Positions 60,690-64,000 of a stretch of DNA of 64,000 nucleotides are shown here, piece by piece. How positions within the stretch are numbered: the stretch's first letter is position 1; the number at the start of each line of letters is the position of its first letter. Source of the stretch: VXYL01 sp965243175 (GTDB taxonomy: Bacteria; Pseudomonadota; Gammaproteobacteria; Pseudomonadales; Azotimanducaceae); contig OZ251532.1 of assembly GCA_965243175.1 (NCBI GenBank), positions 4,836,001-4,900,000 on the forward strand. Reading direction: 5' to 3'. The position numbers and the translations under genes were made by a program. The notes beneath the pieces were generated by a model that was not told the DNA's origin, ran no database searches, and was given only the letters and a program-made list of their open reading frames with translations.

Positions 60690-62584
60690 GCAAAGCCTAT
60701 TCCGCCGAATCCATCCAAGTGCTGTCCGGCCTCGACCCGGTGCGCCGCCGGCCGGGCATGTACACGGACACCAGCCGCCCCAACCATCTCGTGCAGGAAG
60801 TCGTGGACAACAGCGTCGACGAAGTGCTGAACGGCTTCGGCGCCAACATCGACGTCGCGCTCAACCACGACGGTTCCATCGAAGTGGTGGACGACGGGCG
60901 CGGCATGCCGGTGGACATCCACCCCGAACACGGGCTCTCCGGCGTCGAACTCATCCTCACCAAGCTGCACGCCGGCGGCAAATTCGACCACGAAAGCTAC
61001 CGCTTCGCGGGCGGCCTGCACGGCGTCGGCGTGTCCGTGGTGAACGCGCTCTCCAAGTGGCTCGTGGTGGAAGTGAAGCAGAACGGCAGCGTCCATCGCC
61101 AGCGTTTCGAGGCCGGCGTACCCGCCGGGCCGTTGCAGGAAGTGGATACCGTAGGCCGCCGCAACACCGGCACGACCATCCACTTTCTGCCGGATCCCGC
61201 CTACTTCGACACCGCCCAGGTCTCCGCGTCCCGCTTGCGCCATCTGCTGCGCGCCAAGGCCGTGCTCTGCCCCGGCCTCACCGTCTCCTTGACCGTCGAA
61301 GAATCGCCGGGTTCGCACCAAAGCGAGCACTGGTGCTTCGAGGCCGGGCTCAGCGGCTACTTGAGCGAGGCGCTGGACGCGGAAGAACGGCTGCCCGCAG
61401 CGCCTTTCCACCACCAGGCCGAGGGCAACCGCGAGGGCGTGGAGTGGGCGCTGCAATGGTTGCCGGAAGGCGGTGCCATAGTGGCCGAGAGCTACGTCAA
61501 CCTCATTCCCACGCCGCTCGGCGGCACCCACGTCACCGGCCTGCGCAGCGGCCTCGTCGAAGCGCTGCGCGAGTACTGCGAGTTCCGCGACCTGCTGCCG
61601 AAGGGCGTGAAGATCTCCGGCGACGACATCTGGGAGCAGTGCGCCTACGTGCTCTCGGCGAAGCTGGCCGAACCCCAGTTCAGCGGCCAGACGAAAGAGC
61701 GCTTGTCGTCGCGGCAGTCCGCGGCGTTCATCGCCGGCATCGCCAAGGACGCCTTCAGCCTCTGGCTGGGCGAGCATCCCGCGGATGGCGACCGCCTCGC
61801 CGAAATGGCCATCGCCAACGCCCAGAGCCGTGCGCAAGCGGCGAAGAAGGTGATGCGCAAGAAGGTGCTGAGCGGCCCGGCGCTCCCCGGCAAGCTGGCC
61901 GACTGCGCCAACCAGGACACGGCGCAGAGCGAACTCTTCCTGGTCGAGGGCGATTCCGCTGGCGGTTCGGCGAAGGGCGCCCGGGACCGCGAGTTCCAGG
62001 CCGTGATGCCGCTGCGCGGGAAGATTCTGAACACTTGGGAAGTGGAGCCGTCGCAAGTGCTCGGTTCTCAGGAAGTCCACGACATCGCGGTGGCGGTGGG
62101 CGTGGATCCCGGTTCCACGGATCTCTCCGGCCTGCGCTACGGCAAGGTGTGCATTCTCGCCGACGCGGATTCGGACGGCGCCCACATCGCCACGCTCCTC
62201 TGCGCCCTGTTTCTCATGCATTTCAGGCCGTTGGTGGCGGCGGGGCACATCTACGTGGCGATGCCGCCGCTGTATCGGATCGACGTCGGCAAGGAGGTCC
62301 ACTACGCCCTCGACGAAGCCGAGCGCGAGGGCATTCTGGACCGCATCGCCGCCGAGAACCGTCGCGCCACGCCGATGGTGCAGCGCTTCAAGGGGCTGGG
62401 CGAAATGGACCCGCTGCAACTGCGCGAGACCACGATGGCGCCGGACACCCGCCGCCTCGTGCAGCTCGGCTTGGATGCGGAAACCGAAACGCTGCGCGTG
62501 ATGGACATGCTGCTCGCCAAGAAGCGGGCCGCGGACCGTCGTGCCTGGCTGGAAACGAAAGGCGACCAGGCCAACGCGGCCTAA
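60686..62584 (+). CDS. parE: DNA topoisomerase IV subunit B
   Basis: A 632-residue GyrB-family ATPase subunit. The GHKL ATPase motifs are EVVDNSVDEVLNG, VVDDGRGMPVD and AGGLHGVGVSVVNALS. The TOPRIM domain begins LFLVEGDSAGGSAK near residue 420 with the DADSDGAHI acidic motif, and a C-terminal QRFKGLGEM segment follows. Length and TOPRIM context without the GyrB insertion indicate ParE. It decatenates chromosomes with ParC. It is encoded 14 bases upstream of parC. Confidence 0.97.
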   Translation: MSKAYSAESIQVLSGLDPVRRRPGMYTDTSRPNHLVQEVVDNSVDEVLNGFGANIDVALNHDGSIEVVDDGRGMPVDIHPEHGLSGVELILTKLHAGGKFDHESYRFAGGLHGVGVSVVNALSKWLVVEVKQNGSVHRQRFEAGVPAGPLQEVDTVGRRNTGTTIHFLPDPAYFDTAQVSASRLRHLLRAKAVLCPGLTVSLTVEESPGSHQSEHWCFEAGLSGYLSEALDAEERLPAAPFHHQAEGNREGVEWALQWLPEGGAIVAESYVNLIPTPLGGTHVTGLRSGLVEALREYCEFRDLLPKGVKISGDDIWEQCAYVLSAKLAEPQFSGQTKERLSSRQSAAFIAGIAKDAFSLWLGEHPADGDRLAEMAIANAQSRAQAAKKVMRKKVLSGPALPGKLADCANQDTAQSELFLVEGDSAGGSAKGARDREFQAVMPLRGKILNTWEVEPSQVLGSQEVHDIAVAVGVDPGSTDLSGLRYGKVCILADADSDGAHIATLLCALFLMHFRPLVAAGHIYVAMPPLYRIDVGKEVHYALDEAEREGILDRIAAENRRATPMVQRFKGLGEMDPLQLRETTMAPDTRRLVQLGLDAETETLRVMDMLLAKKRAADRRAWLETKGDQANAA

Positions 62585-62598
62585 GGCGGCAGACGAAC

Positions 62599-64000
62599 GT
62601 GGACACGAACCAGAGCAACGGCGCCTCCCACGAAGGCCCGCCCCCCCTTCCCGACGACGGCGTGGAGCGCATGGCGCTGCACGAATACACCGAGCGGGCG
62701 TATCTGGACTACTCGATGTACGTCATCGGCGAGCGCGCCCTGCCGCACGTGGGCGACGGGCTGAAGCCGGTGCAGCGGCGCATCGTCTACGCGATGTCGG
62801 AGCTGAACCTTTCCGCCGCCGCCAAGTACATGAAGTCGGCGCGCACCATCGGCGACGTGCTCGGCAAGTACCATCCCCACGGCGAAAGCGCCTGCTACGA
62901 GGCGATGGTGCTGATGGCGCAGCCGTTCAGCTATCGCTACCCGCTGGTGGATGGGCAAGGCAACTGGGGCGCGCCGGACGACCCCAAATCCTTCGCCGCC
63001 ATGCGCTACACCGAAGCGCGGCTTTCCCCCCATGCCGAACTGCTGCTCGGCGAAGCCGCCCAGGGTACGGTGGACTTCGTGCCGAACTTCGACGGCGTGC
63101 TGGAAGAGCCGAGACAGCTGCCGGCGCGCCTGCCGATGGTGCTGCTGAACGGCTGCACCGGCATCGCCGTGGGCATGGCGACGGACATTCCGCCGCACAA
63201 TCTGCGCGAAGTGGCGAACGCCAGCATCCATCTGCTGGACAACCCTTCCGCCAGCACCGAGGACCTCATGGCGCATCTGCGCGGGCCGGATTTCCCCGCC
63301 GACTGCACCGTCGTCACCCCGCCAGAGGAGATTCTGGACGCCTACGCCACTGGCCGCGGTTCGCTGCGCGCCCGCGCCCAGTACGTGCGCGAGAACGGCA
63401 ACGGCGGCGCCGCGGACATCGTGGTGACCGGCTTGCCGTACCAGGTCTCGCCGTCGAAGGTGCTGGAACAGATCGCGGCACAGATGCAGGCGCGCAAGTT
63501 GCCGATGCTGGTGGACATCCGCGACGAATCCGACCACGAGAACCCCACCCGCCTGGTGCTGACGCCGCGTTCCAACCGCGTCGATGTCGAACGGCTGATG
63601 AGCCATCTGTTCGCCACCACCGACCTGCAGCGCAGCTATCGGGTGAACTTCAACGTCATCGCCTTGGATCGCCGCCCCAAGGTCTTCGGCCTGGCCGAAC
63701 TGCTCGGCGAATGGCTGCGTTTCCGCATCGAGACGGTGCGACGGCGCATCGCCTACCGCCTGGAGCGGATTCGGCGTCGGCTGCATCTCTTGGACGGCCT
63801 GCTGGTCGCGTATCTGCACCTCGAAGAAGTGATCCGCATCGTCCGCGAAGAGGACGCGCCGAAGGCCGCGCTGATGGCGAAGTTCGAGCTTTCGGACGAA
63901 CAAGCGACCGCGATCCTCGATCTGCGCCTGCGGCAACTGGCGCGGTTGGAGGAGGAGAAGCTCAACGCCGAGAAGCGCGAACTCACCGCCGAAGCCGAGG
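62599..64000 (+). CDS. parC: DNA topoisomerase IV subunit A, 3' end outside window
   Basis: The first 467 codons of ParC. The GTG start follows AAGGCGG at 14 bases beyond parE. Conserved parts are YAMSELNLSAAAKYMKSART, the quinolone-resistance region GKYHPHGESACYEAMV, with wild-type Ser (residue 97) and Glu (101), and the active-site Tyr in MRYTEARL (near residue 137). The frame is open to the right edge. Ser/Glu at the two key positions predict no target-based quinolone resistance in this subunit. Confidence 0.95.
   Translation, partial: MDTNQSNGASHEGPPPLPDDGVERMALHEYTERAYLDYSMYVIGERALPHVGDGLKPVQRRIVYAMSELNLSAAAKYMKSARTIGDVLGKYHPHGESACYEAMVLMAQPFSYRYPLVDGQGNWGAPDDPKSFAAMRYTEARLSPHAELLLGEAAQGTVDFVPNFDGVLEEPRQLPARLPMVLLNGCTGIAVGMATDIPPHNLREVANASIHLLDNPSASTEDLMAHLRGPDFPADCTVVTPPEEILDAYATGRGSLRARAQYVRENGNGGAADIVVTGLPYQVSPSKVLEQIAAQMQARKLPMLVDIRDESDHENPTRLVLTPRSNRVDVERLMSHLFATTDLQRSYRVNFNVIALDRRPKVFGLAELLGEWLRFRIETVRRRIAYRLERIRRRLHLLDGLLVAYLHLEEVIRIVREEDAPKAALMAKFELSDEQATAILDLRLRQLARLEEEKLNAEKRELTAEAE

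Noticed and set aside
1..64000. CRISPR arrays, rRNA and tRNA genes
   Set aside because: No regularly spaced repeats and no recognisable rRNA or tRNA sequence were seen on reading; a tRNAscan or Rfam run was not possible here.

Overview
The window is high-GC, gene-dense bacterial chromosome. Several blocks have gene orders characteristic of Gammaproteobacteria: map-glnD-dapC-dapE, argH divergent from hemC-hemD-hemX-hemY, and cpdA-parE-parC. Two TonB-dependent receptors with signal peptides imply a Gram-negative outer membrane. I cannot name the genus. Thiolase, SDR, esterase, fatty-acid desaturase and phytanoyl-CoA dioxygenase genes suggest an aerobic lipid-using heterotroph. No rRNA, tRNA or CRISPR array was recognised.

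Layout. 1-1714: the end of an AAA ATPase gene overlapping a DUF4276 (TOPRIM-like) gene, probably a two-gene nuclease/defence module. 1942-2711: a HEPN-like pair. 2774-5022: a TonB receptor behind a TPP riboswitch. 5237-11835: an overlapping operon map-glnD-dapC-dapE-gspN-like. 11860-16190: an accessory, partly decayed stretch with a nucleotidyltransferase pair, an orphan NHLP-type RiPP precursor, an ISAs1-family IS with perfect ends and target duplication, a truncated amidase, and remnants of a second gspN/nucleotidyltransferase locus. 16191-23318: rubredoxin, SDR, Nramp-like transporter, SDR plus esterase, ClpP-like protease, thiolase and an orphan response regulator. 23342-29233: argH and the heme operon, with a broken hicA and an intact hicB lodged between hemC and hemD. 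29255-34924: MFS transporter, argE, ogt-alkA, a methyltransferase and a desaturase. 34926-36633: an ISKra4-family IS inserted one base before the desaturase start codon. 36771-40701: an AAA/PD-(D/E)XK protein, a mannose-6-phosphate isomerase-like gene, an MBL hydrolase and a small secreted protein. 40765-43841: HAD-argF-argD. 44046-48166: a PhyH-HEAT gene and a second TonB receptor.

48306-59712 is a defence island: an AbiE-type toxin/antitoxin pair in reversed order, a MntA-HepT pair, and a type I restriction-modification operon hsdM-hsdS-[ptuA-ptuB]-hsdR. A Septu-like ATPase/HNH pair is translationally stitched between hsdS and hsdR. HsdR carries a C-terminal LexA/S24-type domain that keeps a candidate Ala-Gly cleavage site and a Ser/Lys dyad. 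This possible damage-responsive restriction enzyme is the most novel observation here. The window closes with cpdA-parE-parC, where parC runs off the right edge.

Start codons were assigned by reading the sequence. Four-base ATGA/GTGA overlaps are very common here and were used as evidence for starts.
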